Source: Kineothrix sp. IPX-CK
Lineage (GTDB): Bacteria; Bacillota; Clostridia; Lachnospirales; Lachnospiraceae
Length of the DNA stretch: 64,000 bases
Direction of reading: 5' to 3'
NCBI RefSeq assembly: GCF_039134705.1
Contig: NZ_CP146256.1
Span: 248,001-312,000, forward strand
Below the pieces are notes generated by a model that saw only the letters and a program-made list of their open reading frames with translations, was not told the origin of the DNA and did no database searches. Shown here piece by piece: positions 50,110 through 58,322 of this stretch. Each line of letters opens with the position of its first letter. Position 1 is the stretch's first letter. A program made the position numbers and the translations under genes.

Positions 50110-51681
50110 ATGTCTTATACCGCGTTATATCGCAAGTTCCGGCCTCAGGGCTTTGAAGATGTCAAGGGGCAGGACCATATAGTAACTACATTGAAAAATC
50201 AAATAAGAGCGGAGCGCATCGGACATGCCTATCTTTTCTGCGGAACGAGAGGGACCGGAAAAACCTCGGTGGCGAAAATATTTGCCAAGGCGGTAAACTG
50301 CCAGAGCCCGAAGGATGCAAGCCCCTGCGGGGAATGTGCCCTATGCAAGGCGATCGCATCGGGAGCCAGCATGAATGTTATCGAGATAGATGCCGCCTCC
50401 AATAACGGTGTGGATAACATCCGCGAAATCGTAGATGAGGTATCCTACTCTCCGGCAGAAGGAAAATATAAGGTTTATATTATCGATGAGGTTCATATGC
50501 TATCTATAGGAGCCTTCAACGCTTTGCTGAAGACCTTGGAGGAACCGCCTTCCTACGTCATTTTTATATTGGCGACCACGGAGGTCCATAAGATACCGAT
50601 AACGATATTGTCCAGGTGCCAGAGATATGATTTCCGGAGAATTACTATCGATACGATTTCTGCAAGGCTGAATGAGCTGATGCTGGCTGAAGGAGTACAA
50701 GCAGAGGATAGAGCGCTCCGCTACATCGCCAAGACGGCAGACGGCTCCATGAGAGATGCATTAAGCCTGTTAGATCAGTGTGTTGCCTTTCATTTCGGCG
50801 AAGAGCTTACCTATGATAAAGCGCTGGATGTGTTGGGGGCGGTGGACACGGTGTTTTTCAGCAGGATGTTTGCGCAGGTTCTGGATAGAAACGTCTCCGG
50901 CTGCATCGAGCTGTTGGAAGAGATAGTCATTCAAGGAAGAGAATTATCCCAGTTCGTGACTGATTTCACTTGGTATTTGAGAAACCTTCTCTTGGTGCTT
51001 ACCTCTGACGATATCGAGGATGTCATAGATGTGTCCAGCGAGAATCTGGAAAGACTGAAGGAAGAAGCACAGAAGACGGATATGGATACGATCATAAGAT
51101 ATATCCGTATTTTTTCAGAGCTTTCAGGGAAGCTTCGTTATGCCACTCAGAAAAGGATATTGATAGAAGTATCGCTCATCAAACTGTGCAAGCCCAGCAT
51201 GGAGACGGACGAACAGTCCTTGCTCGGCAGGGTGAGAGAGCTGGAGGATAAAGTAGAAAAAGGTGTGACCGTAGTAATGCCTCAAAGCGCCGGTGTGTCG
51301 GACGCAGGACAGACGGAGCAGAAAAAAAAGGCAAAAGCAGAGCTGCCAAAGGCGGTTCCGGAGGATGTGAAAACGGTTGTGGAGCGTTGGCCCTCTATAG
51401 TGATGAATACGGATCAGCCGATGAAGACCTATCTTAAGGACGCAAGACTGAGCCTGGGGGGGGATAACAAGCTGATGATAGTGGTGGCGGACGGACTTGC
51501 CTCTGATTACCTGATGAAGAACCCGGACAATAAGGAGCAGCTGCAGCGCATTATTTCTGATGCAGTGGAGAAGGAAATCGAAGTGAATGTGCAAGGAATA
51601 GGAAGCGATAGGGAATTTGAAGATTCGTATATCGATTTGAGCAGGCTTATTCACATGGATATAGAAATAGAAAATGAATAA
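50110..51681 (+). CDS. dnaX: DNA polymerase III subunit gamma/tau
   Basis: The clamp-loader ATPase, 523 residues. It opens with SYTALYRKFRPQGFEDVKGQ, has Walker A GTRGTGKTS (45-53), a four-cysteine zinc module (C..CGECALC, about 64-80), Walker B IIDEVHML and sensor-1/arginine-finger SRCQRYDFRR. Domain III and a C-terminal tau-type region follow. Part of the conserved dnaX-ybaB-recR gene order. Confidence 0.96.
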   Translation: MSYTALYRKFRPQGFEDVKGQDHIVTTLKNQIRAERIGHAYLFCGTRGTGKTSVAKIFAKAVNCQSPKDASPCGECALCKAIASGASMNVIEIDAASNNGVDNIREIVDEVSYSPAEGKYKVYIIDEVHMLSIGAFNALLKTLEEPPSYVIFILATTEVHKIPITILSRCQRYDFRRITIDTISARLNELMLAEGVQAEDRALRYIAKTADGSMRDALSLLDQCVAFHFGEELTYDKALDVLGAVDTVFFSRMFAQVLDRNVSGCIELLEEIVIQGRELSQFVTDFTWYLRNLLLVLTSDDIEDVIDVSSENLERLKEEAQKTDMDTIIRYIRIFSELSGKLRYATQKRILIEVSLIKLCKPSMETDEQSLLGRVRELEDKVEKGVTVVMPQSAGVSDAGQTEQKKKAKAELPKAVPEDVKTVVERWPSIVMNTDQPMKTYLKDARLSLGGDNKLMIVVADGLASDYLMKNPDNKEQLQRIISDAVEKEIEVNVQGIGSDREFEDSYIDLSRLIHMDIEIENE

Positions 51682-51707
51682 TATAAAAATAGGAGGATAT
51701 GAATTAA

Positions 51708-52058
51708 ATGGCAAAACGTGGAGGATTTTCCGGAGGTATGCCGGGTAATATGAATAATCTGATGAAGCAGGCGCAGCGTATGCAAAGACAGATGGAAGAA
51801 AACCAGAAGGAAATGGAGACGAAGGAATTTACCGCAGCAGCAGGCGGCGGAGCCGTTGAGGTCACGGTAACGGGTAAGAAAGAAATCGTGAAGGTGAAAC
51901 TATCTGCAGAGGTAGTAGATCCCGAAGACATCGAGATGCTGGAAGATTTAATCGTGGCGGCAACGAACGAAGCGCTTCGTCAGGCGGAAGAGGCGAATGC
52001 GGAAGTGATGAATAAGATGACCGGTGGTTTAGGTCTTGGAGGAGGCTTACCGTTCTAA
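51708..52058 (+). CDS. YbaB/EbfC family nucleoid-associated protein
   Basis: 116 residues. Gly/Met/Asn-rich N-terminus, central coiled helix (MKQAQRMQRQMEENQKEME), beta-sheet with GGGAVEVTVTGKKEIVKVKLS and a Gly-rich tail. It forms DNA-binding dimers and is usually encoded between dnaX and recR, as here; its stop shares a base with the recR start. Confidence 0.95.
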   Translation: MAKRGGFSGGMPGNMNNLMKQAQRMQRQMEENQKEMETKEFTAAAGGGAVEVTVTGKKEIVKVKLSAEVVDPEDIEMLEDLIVAATNEALRQAEEANAEVMNKMTGGLGLGGGLPF

Positions 52059-52654
52059 TGGATCTATACAGCGGACCTATCAATAAATTAATCGATGAAT
52101 TATCGGGGCTTCCGGGAATCGGTACGAAATCTGCGGGGAGGCTGGCGTTTCATTTAATCAATATGCCCAAAGAGAGAGTGCAGCGGCTGGCGAGCACCAT
52201 ATTGGAGGCGAAGGAGAATGTCCGCTACTGTCAGAACTGTTTTACGCTTACGGATCAGGAATTATGTCCCGTATGCGCGAATGAAAAAAGAAACCATGGT
52301 GTCATCATGGTTGTAGAGAATACCAGAGATTTGGCGGCCTATGAGAAAACCGGCAAATATGAGGGAGTATATCATGTGCTTCACGGCGCGATTTCTCCTA
52401 TGCTCGGTATCGGTCCAAGCGATATTAAGCTGAAGGAGCTTATGGCGAGGCTGGAAGGCGAAGTGGAGGAAGTGATTATAGCCACTAACTCCAGTTTGGA
52501 AGGTGAGACTACGGCTATGTACATCAGCAAACTTATAAAACCCGCAGGAATAAGAGTGACCAGAATTGCCAGCGGAGTGCCGGTAGGCGGCGACTTGGAG
52601 TACATCGATGAGGTAACGCTGCTTCGTGCCTTAGAAGGAAGGACTGAGCTATAA
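52058..52654 (+). CDS. recR: Recombination protein RecR
   Basis: 198 residues. N-terminal helix-hairpin-helix (LSGLPGIGTKSAGRLAFHL), a four-cysteine zinc finger (YCQNCFTLTDQELCPVC), Toprim domain (VIMVVENTRDLAAYE) and a C-terminal Walker-like ASGVPVGGDLEYID. It acts with RecF/RecO in gap repair. Length and order are standard. Confidence 0.97.
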   Translation: MDLYSGPINKLIDELSGLPGIGTKSAGRLAFHLINMPKERVQRLASTILEAKENVRYCQNCFTLTDQELCPVCANEKRNHGVIMVVENTRDLAAYEKTGKYEGVYHVLHGAISPMLGIGPSDIKLKELMARLEGEVEEVIIATNSSLEGETTAMYISKLIKPAGIRVTRIASGVPVGGDLEYIDEVTLLRALEGRTEL

Positions 52655-52691
52655 AAATATAAGAGCAAAAGAAGATATGGAGGTAATTAGG

Positions 52692-53741
52692 ATGGGTGTA
52701 AGAATAACGCGGTTTGGAGAGACGAAAGACGGAAACGTGATTAATCTTTATTCTTTGGAGAATAAAAATGGAATGCAGGCGCAGATAATCAATTACGGTG
52801 CTATTCTCCAGAGTCTCTGTGTGCCGGATAAAAACGGTAATTTTGCAGATGTAGTCCTTGGCTATGGTGAGCTCGAGAGCTATTTTGTCAATGCTCCCAA
52901 TCACGGAGCGACGATAGGGCCGAATGCTAACCGTATAGCAGGCGCGTCCTTTGTACTGGAGGGTGTGACCTATAACCTGGATGTGAATGACGGGCCGAAT
53001 AACCTGCATAGCCATGCGAACCTGGGCTATCATAAAAAGGTATGGGATGTGGCAGAGGCTACGCAGACCAGCATCACTTTAGCCCTGGAGACTAAGGACG
53101 GAGAATTGGGTTTCCCGGGAAATAAGAAGATAACGGTAACTTATACTCTGACAGAGGATAACGAGCTGCGCATTCATTATCATGCGACCAGTGATAAGAA
53201 TACAATCATAAATATGACGAATCATACATATTTTAACCTTGCCGGACATGGTGCGGGTGAGATTTGCAATCACGTTCTTACCATAAACGCGGGCAATTAT
53301 ACACCGGTAGTAGAGGGGGCAATTCCCACTGGTGAAATCGCACCCGTGGCGGGAACCCCTATGGACTTTACAAGTCCCAGACGTATCGGAGACAGAATCG
53401 ACGATGATTTCGAACAGCTGAAGCTTACGGGCGGCTATGACCATAACTGGGTGCTGGATGGAGAAGAAGGCGTTCTGCGGCATATCGCCACTGTGGAAGA
53501 GCCTGACAGCGGAAGAATTATGAAAACCTATACAGATCTGCCGGGCGTTCAATTCTATGCAGGTAACTTCATGACAAAGGATTCGGGAAAGGGAGGCATT
53601 GCCTACGACAGAAGATATGGTTTATGTCTGGAGACCCAATATTATCCCGACACAGCAAACGAGCCCTCCTTCCCGTCAGCAGTTTTCGGACCGGACAGAG
53701 AGTACGATACCACTACCATTTACAAATTTGAAGTAATATAA
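52692..53741 (+). CDS. galM: Galactose mutarotase (aldose 1-epimerase)
   Basis: 349 residues from ATG 52692, preceded by GGAGGT at 9 bases; an in-frame ATG 5 codons upstream overlaps this site. Beta-sandwich with NHGATIGPNANRIAG, LHSHANLGYHKKVWD (catalytic His), NMTNHTYFNLAGHG (second His) and a C-terminal catalytic Glu in GLCLETQYYPD. It interconverts alpha and beta anomers of aldoses. It lies 37 bases after recR. Confidence 0.92.
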   Translation: MGVRITRFGETKDGNVINLYSLENKNGMQAQIINYGAILQSLCVPDKNGNFADVVLGYGELESYFVNAPNHGATIGPNANRIAGASFVLEGVTYNLDVNDGPNNLHSHANLGYHKKVWDVAEATQTSITLALETKDGELGFPGNKKITVTYTLTEDNELRIHYHATSDKNTIINMTNHTYFNLAGHGAGEICNHVLTINAGNYTPVVEGAIPTGEIAPVAGTPMDFTSPRRIGDRIDDDFEQLKLTGGYDHNWVLDGEEGVLRHIATVEEPDSGRIMKTYTDLPGVQFYAGNFMTKDSGKGGIAYDRRYGLCLETQYYPDTANEPSFPSAVFGPDREYDTTTIYKFEVI

Positions 53742-53747
53742 ACGTAG

Positions 53748-53837
53748 TCCTCCAACAATGATGTTTACGAAAATCATAAATGTTTAGCGTATAGCCAAAC
53801 AATTACTGATGAATTGTAAATAATCATTATTGGAGGA
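53748..53837. repeat. 90-bp inverted-repeat unit after galM
   Basis: TCCTCCAACAATGAT (53748-53762) and ATCATTATTGGAGGA (53823-53837) match 14/15 in inverse orientation, followed by TTTATTT. The loop holds a smaller stem near 53783-53801 (GTTTAGC...GCCAAAC). It may be the galM terminator or a MITE-like scar at the edge of the accessory island. Confidence 0.5.
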
Positions 53838-53910
53838 TTTATTTCGCTTTGGGAGTTAAATAATTGCTTGATGAGTAGTATTGAAATCATTTATTGTGGA
53901 GAGGTGAACC

Positions 53911-54540
53911 ATGGCTGGTAATTATGAGGTAATTGATGAAAATAACTGGAAACGAGCATTGCATTGCCAAATATTCAGGAACAGTGTTGAGCCCTCATAC
54001 TGTGTCACTTTTGAGTTGGATATAAGCAATTTCTTAGCGAAAATTAAAGAACTAGAGTATTCGTTCACGATAGCTTTAATCTTTGCTGTTTCTAAATGCG
54101 CAAACGAAATCGAAGAGTTCCGATATCGCTTTGTAGATGGTCAGATAGTACTATATGATAAGATTGATACGGCTTTTACCTATATGAACAAAGACACCGA
54201 GCTTTTTAAGGTCGTTAATGTAGAAATGCAGGATACATTAGAAGAATACATGGCGTCAGCCATAGAAAAAGCTGAAAATCAAAAGGAATATTTTACCGGA
54301 CCATTAGGTAATAATGTGTTTCAGTTTTCGCCCCTTCCATGGGTATCATATACTCATATTTCGCATACAAACTCCGGGAAAAAAGATAATGCGACACCTC
54401 TTTTTGATTGGGGGAAATTTTTTCAAAGAGATAAGAAATGGATTCTTCCTTTTTCTATTCAGGTACATCATTCTTTTGTGGATGGGATACATATTGGAAA
54501 GCTGGTCGATGTTTTACAGAATTACTTAAACAGGTTTTAA
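53911..54540 (+). CDS. Chloramphenicol acetyltransferase-like enzyme (CAT family)
   Basis: 209 residues, the usual length of trimeric type A CAT. Catalytic motif HHSFVDG with His187 and Asp191; NVFQFSPLPWVSYTHISH and PLFDWGKFF match the CAT core. It would transfer acetyl from acetyl-CoA to the 3-hydroxyl of chloramphenicol or a similar alcohol. GAGAGGTG precedes ATG 53911. It starts an AT-rich island of three genes on the same strand. Chromosomal CAT-like proteins do not always confer resistance. Confidence 0.85.
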   Translation: MAGNYEVIDENNWKRALHCQIFRNSVEPSYCVTFELDISNFLAKIKELEYSFTIALIFAVSKCANEIEEFRYRFVDGQIVLYDKIDTAFTYMNKDTELFKVVNVEMQDTLEEYMASAIEKAENQKEYFTGPLGNNVFQFSPLPWVSYTHISHTNSGKKDNATPLFDWGKFFQRDKKWILPFSIQVHHSFVDGIHIGKLVDVLQNYLNRF

Positions 54541-54594
54541 TATTGATAAGATAATGATGAACATGATCAGTAACTAATCTTCAGGAGGTATAAC

Positions 54595-55467
54595 ATGGAT
54601 TCCGCATTAGTTTTGAGGATTGCTTCTGAAAAAAACGAATATTTGAAGACTGACGAGATCTTGAATCTGCTGAGTCAATCGAGATTAGTCGGGAAGCTGA
54701 CAGCGGATTTTGTGGAGCATCCTCTGTTTGCTGTCTTTCGGATCATGGGTCTGAGCGAAATCCCATATATTGAAAGAATGCCTTATATGCAAAAAATGAT
54801 TGCCTATATAAATCGGAGCATTGCCACGGCAGAAGGTTTTTCATGTCTAGGTGGAGTGGAAGAAATAGTTCCCTGTTACAATGCCATGCTGTTAGAAGCC
54901 TATTGCCGGCTTGGGCTTGCTGCCAGTAAAGAAGCACAGGCAGCTTTAAGCTGGATAGAACGATATCAGCTTTTTGAGCGTAATCAAACTACTTCATGGC
55001 CTTATAAAGGGGTCTGCAAGCATGGCGGCTGCCTTGGAAAAACGCCATGCTATATTGGAATCGGCAAAACGGTCCGTGCGTTGGTAACTTATTCGGAATG
55101 TATTAAGCACGAAAATCAGAAGGTGGAAAGCCTTCTTATGCAGGGAACAGGTTATATGCTTGGGCATAACATGTTTCAGCGACTATCGAACGGCAGACCA
55201 ATCAGTCCGCATATTACGGACATCATGTTTCCGCAAAGTTATGCTCTCTCCCTTACAGACTTAATTTATATCGCGGGGAAAAGACGGCTGACGGCACATG
55301 AAAACACCTCGTATCTGCTATATCTTCTCCAGGAAAAGCAAATAGGTGAAAACCAATGGAAGATCGATTATCATTACAGCTATAAAGGTTATATAGGTTT
55401 TGAAACCAGACGCAAAGTATCGGAATGGATTTCCTCTTTATTTCCGATATGGCTGTCTGGTTCATGA
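54595..55467 (+). CDS. Unknown protein, all-helical toroid-like
   Basis: 290 residues, no signal or transmembrane segment. It is mostly alpha-helical, with regularly spaced helices and the local pattern TSWPYKGVCKHGGCLGKTPC followed by IGIGKTVRALVTYSE. The Cys/His/Gly-rich turns between helices recall alpha/alpha-toroid (prenyltransferase/squalene-cyclase-like) proteins, but no DxDD or other catalytic motif is visible. GGAGGT precedes the start. It lies between a CAT-like and a BAAT-like gene, so modification or hydrolysis of a small molecule is possible. Function unknown. Confidence 0.55.
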   Translation: MDSALVLRIASEKNEYLKTDEILNLLSQSRLVGKLTADFVEHPLFAVFRIMGLSEIPYIERMPYMQKMIAYINRSIATAEGFSCLGGVEEIVPCYNAMLLEAYCRLGLAASKEAQAALSWIERYQLFERNQTTSWPYKGVCKHGGCLGKTPCYIGIGKTVRALVTYSECIKHENQKVESLLMQGTGYMLGHNMFQRLSNGRPISPHITDIMFPQSYALSLTDLIYIAGKRRLTAHENTSYLLYLLQEKQIGENQWKIDYHYSYKGYIGFETRRKVSEWISSLFPIWLSGS

Positions 55468-55609
55468 TGAGCAAACTGCGCAATTTATGTAACTGCTCAT
55501 TATATTTATGAAGCAAAGACTTGCACATAGGAAAATATGAATTTTTCACACGCAACTTTGTGCCTGCGGTCCAAAGTTTGCAGATCATGAGAAGGGAATG
55601 GTTATTAGT

Positions 55610-56530
55610 ATGAAAAAAATATTTTTAGATATAAATAAAGATGGGTTTTATGGAGCATATTATCCTAACATTCCCAAAAGCAACAGAGCGATCATCCTGA
55701 TGATCGGCGATGCTGTTGATGACAGGATGGCTGTTTCAGGTGTGAAATGGTTTCAGAAGTTGGGATGTAACGTATTGGCCATGTCACCTGCCAAAAAAGA
55801 CTATGGTCATCATAACTATCCTTTAGAAAGATTCGGCGCAGCCATACAATATCTTAAAAAACAAGAGAATAATAAAATCGGCATTGTCGGAGCCTCTACT
55901 ACCGGTATGCTGGCTTTGGTTGCCGCATCATATTATCATGATATTACATTAACGATTGCTATATCGCCAAGCGATTTTATTATGGAAGGATTTTACCAGG
56001 ATAGGATTGATGGCGCCCATGAAAGGCCGGGTATAAATGAATCAAGCGTTTCATATAAGGGAAAGCCTTTGCCGTATCTTCCGTATGCGTATCGTCATCC
56101 GGCATATTGGCAAATGATTAAAAAGGAATCAAAAGAGAGTGGAAATTTTATTGCAAGCAGAGAAATGTTTCGTGAATCAGAAAGACTGCATCCCGTAAGC
56201 GAGGAAGAAAAAATAAAGGTTGAGAACATTAAGGGCAGCATTATCTTTGTAGGCGCAGAAGACGACGTGCTATGGGATACCTGTAAGTATATCAAAAGAA
56301 TGGAAAAAAGGCTTGAAATCCATGCTCATGACAGTCAATATCAGTCGTTGCTTTATAAGTACGGAACACATTTTGTTTTTCCGCAGACCATGCTTGAGTC
56401 TGTCATACCATTGGTTTCCGGCTTGTTAATTAGATTCGCATTTAAATCCGGAAGGCAGAATCCAAGAGAATGTAAGGAAACAAGAATAGATATTGATGCA
56501 AAATTATCAGAAGCAATAGCAAAATGGTAG
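55610..56530 (+). CDS. Alpha/beta-hydrolase, acyl-CoA thioesterase/BAAT C-terminal type
   Basis: 306 residues, cytoplasmic. Nucleophile elbow GIVGASTTG (Ser in G-x-S-x-x-G), Asp in VGAEDDVLWDT and His in YGTHFVFP give the triad. The overall pattern matches the BAAT C-terminal family of acyltransferases/thioesterases, without the BAAT N-domain. ATG 55610 is preferred over an in-frame ATG four codons upstream, which abuts the AAGGGA site. Third gene of the accessory island; substrate unknown. Confidence 0.78.
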   Translation: MKKIFLDINKDGFYGAYYPNIPKSNRAIILMIGDAVDDRMAVSGVKWFQKLGCNVLAMSPAKKDYGHHNYPLERFGAAIQYLKKQENNKIGIVGASTTGMLALVAASYYHDITLTIAISPSDFIMEGFYQDRIDGAHERPGINESSVSYKGKPLPYLPYAYRHPAYWQMIKKESKESGNFIASREMFRESERLHPVSEEEKIKVENIKGSIIFVGAEDDVLWDTCKYIKRMEKRLEIHAHDSQYQSLLYKYGTHFVFPQTMLESVIPLVSGLLIRFAFKSGRQNPRECKETRIDIDAKLSEAIAKW

Positions 56531-56637
56531 TTCTAAAGGCCGATTTTGGAGAGGTTAATTTCCCCTTATGTCTAAAATCAGAAACTTTAGAAGAATACGA
56601 TAGCCGGAAAAAGATACTTGAAAATATAGTTAAAAAA

Positions 56638-56682
56638 GTGGCGGTGAGTATAAGGATATGCTCGCTGCCCTTTTTACTTTTG
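56638..56682 (+). terminator. Intrinsic terminator after the hydrolase gene
   Basis: GGCGGTGAGTAT pairs with ATATGCTCGCTGCC around a short loop, followed by CTTTTTACTTTT. It ends the accessory island. Confidence 0.8.
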
Positions 56683-56752
56683 AATAAATGTAATATATAT
56701 TTGACGTAATGTAATGTTTAATATATAATGTGCGATATAAAGGGGGTAATGT

Positions 56753-56953
56753 ATGAAAAATAAACGAATGAAGATTGCTCGTATAGAATGTGATATGAAG
56801 CAAGAGGATTTGGCAAAAGCGGTTGGTGTGACAAGACAAACAATAGGCTTAATTGAAGCAGGTGATTATAATCCCACATTAAATCTGTGTATTGCAATCT
56901 GTAGAGCGTTAAACAAAACCTTAAACGATTTATTTTGGGAGGAGATGCAATGA
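56753..56953 (+). CDS. XRE-family transcriptional regulator (short HTH)
   Basis: 66 residues, a stand-alone HTH_3 domain: CDMKQEDLAKAVGVTRQTIGLIEAGDYNPTLNLCIAICRALN. GGGGGT precedes ATG 56753. The next gene starts just before its stop; such short XRE proteins are commonly paired with small membrane proteins like this one and probably control the pair. Confidence 0.9.
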   Translation: MKNKRMKIARIECDMKQEDLAKAVGVTRQTIGLIEAGDYNPTLNLCIAICRALNKTLNDLFWEEMQ

Positions 56954-57405
56954 AAAATGACAGAATACAAGATGAACGAATAGTATTAACAAGAAGAAAA
57001 ATACAAAGTGATGCATATCAGGTTTTAGTATGTATTTTAGTTATTTCGATTATTGTACAACAGTTCTTTTTAAACGCACCGTTTTCTCAGTTTGCCGTTG
57101 AATTTTTCTGCTTGATAGGTAGTGGGATATACATGACAATTCGTCACCTGACGGCGGGTATAGATATATGGAGTCCAAAAGAGAAAAGCAGTAAAAGCCT
57201 ATTGATCAGTATATTAACCTCGGGCGTTATTTCTGTAATACTATTAGCATTTTTAAGCGGAGAGGATAATATAGAAAATCTAGTGCTGTTTTTTGTTTGT
57301 TTCACTGTTTTCAGTTTTATAATACATACATTAATGCGATTCATAAATAAGAAAAAACAAGAAGGTATTGATAATAAAATGAATAAAGATGAAATGAACA
57401 ATTAA
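56950..57405 (+). CDS. DUF6773-like small membrane protein
   Basis: 151 residues. An N-terminal IQDERIVLTRRKI segment is followed by four predicted transmembrane helices (about 20-40, 45-63, 80-98 and 107-127) and a charged C-terminus. ATG 56950 follows GGGAGGAG; it overlaps the XRE stop by 4 bases. The pattern matches proteins annotated DUF6773 beside XRE regulators. Function unknown. Confidence 0.75.
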   Translation: MKNDRIQDERIVLTRRKIQSDAYQVLVCILVISIIVQQFFLNAPFSQFAVEFFCLIGSGIYMTIRHLTAGIDIWSPKEKSSKSLLISILTSGVISVILLAFLSGEDNIENLVLFFVCFTVFSFIIHTLMRFINKKKQEGIDNKMNKDEMNN

Positions 57406-57506
57406 AAAATCTCTTTATTGAAGGGATATTTTCGCGTCGCCTTTTTTGTCGATAAAAGTCTCAACAACCGTGACATATTCCGATAAAAATATGAGCAGGG
57501 CAGTGC

Positions 57507-57542
57507 TATAATGGGCGCATCCAGAATGAGGAGGTGCGCCCA
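57507..57542 (+). promoter_or_regulatory. Extended -10 promoter and overlapping palindrome
   Basis: TGCTATAAT gives an extended -10 (TATAAT 57507-57512) without a clear -35. TGGGCGCA (57512-57519) and TGCGCCCA (57535-57542) form an inverted repeat around GAGGAGG, ending at the A of the start codon. The left arm lies over the -10 and expected start site, so it would mostly be missing from the mRNA; an operator is a more likely role than an RNA hairpin. Confidence 0.55.
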
Positions 57543-58213
57543 TGGAAGTGCCGGAGGTTGTCAAAAGAATAGGGAAAATAGACGGTAAAAGAAAAATTTA
57601 TATAGAAGATTATGTGCTCTCTTATTTAGAGCGGTTCAAGTTCGAGGAGACAGAAGGAAACGAGCGAATTATTTTATATGGAAAAAGAGAAAGGAATTTC
57701 AGTGAGGAAATCTGTGTCATATATGGTGCGGAAAAAAAGAATCCAAGGGAAATTGTTCAAAAAGAAAGCATTTTTTCAGTGTATGAAGAGGTCGGCTGTT
57801 TGAATACGGATATGTGGAAGTGTACACAAGGCATGTGCGAAGGCATCCTGATCGGTGACGGAAATGGCGGACAACCTATCGAGGGATATTATATTTTTTA
57901 TGAGAAAGAGCCTATCATGGGAAAATATCTGGGCCTTACTTATGAGGAGGAAATAAAAAGGGTGCCATATGCGAGACAAAATGAAAAAAAAGAAGAGGAG
58001 GCAAAGGCTGCTTCTGCACAGGCGGAGCTGGTGGCACTAAGCCAGACTGAAGTATTGCCGGAATCGCCGGTATATGATATTATCCGTGCAGTAGTCATCT
58101 GTATTTTTATTATCATATGCGCAATGGCAATAACTACGGTCAACAATTTCGAGAAGATGGAAGACTTCAAAGAAGCCGCCATGGAGATGAATGAAGCGCT
58201 GGAGGAACCGTAA
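57542..58213 (+). CDS. Unknown protein with C-terminal membrane anchor
   Basis: 223 residues: an N-terminal globular part (1-150; KIYIEDYVLSYLERFK and ERIILYGKRE suggest a mixed alpha/beta domain), a charged Glu/Lys/Ala linker (150-175), one transmembrane helix (about 178-198) and a short outside tail. ATG 57542 follows GAGGAGG. The first 60 residues faintly resemble MPN/JAB folds, but no metal-binding His-x-His is seen. It precedes the DUF5711 and CvpA-like genes. Not recognised further. Confidence 0.7.
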   Translation: MEVPEVVKRIGKIDGKRKIYIEDYVLSYLERFKFEETEGNERIILYGKRERNFSEEICVIYGAEKKNPREIVQKESIFSVYEEVGCLNTDMWKCTQGMCEGILIGDGNGGQPIEGYYIFYEKEPIMGKYLGLTYEEEIKRVPYARQNEKKEEEAKAASAQAELVALSQTEVLPESPVYDIIRAVVICIFIIICAMAITTVNNFEKMEDFKEAAMEMNEALEEP

Positions 58214-58322
58214 ATGTTAGGATATTCAGAAACTAAATTAATTGAAGCCGTCCTGCAAGTGTGATAAAATAAAAAGCACATAATTTATATTTCTAAATAA
58301 TAGCTGCAAAGGGGCATCAATA

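Noticed and set aside
56524..56709. A 61-codon open frame after the BAAT-type hydrolase
   Set aside because: It overlaps the hydrolase stop and runs through an intrinsic terminator; no ribosome-binding site.
57512..57542. An RNA thermometer-type hairpin hiding the ribosome-binding site
   Set aside because: With the visible -10 box, transcription would start within or after the left arm, so the mRNA could not form the full stem. Kept only as a possible operator.
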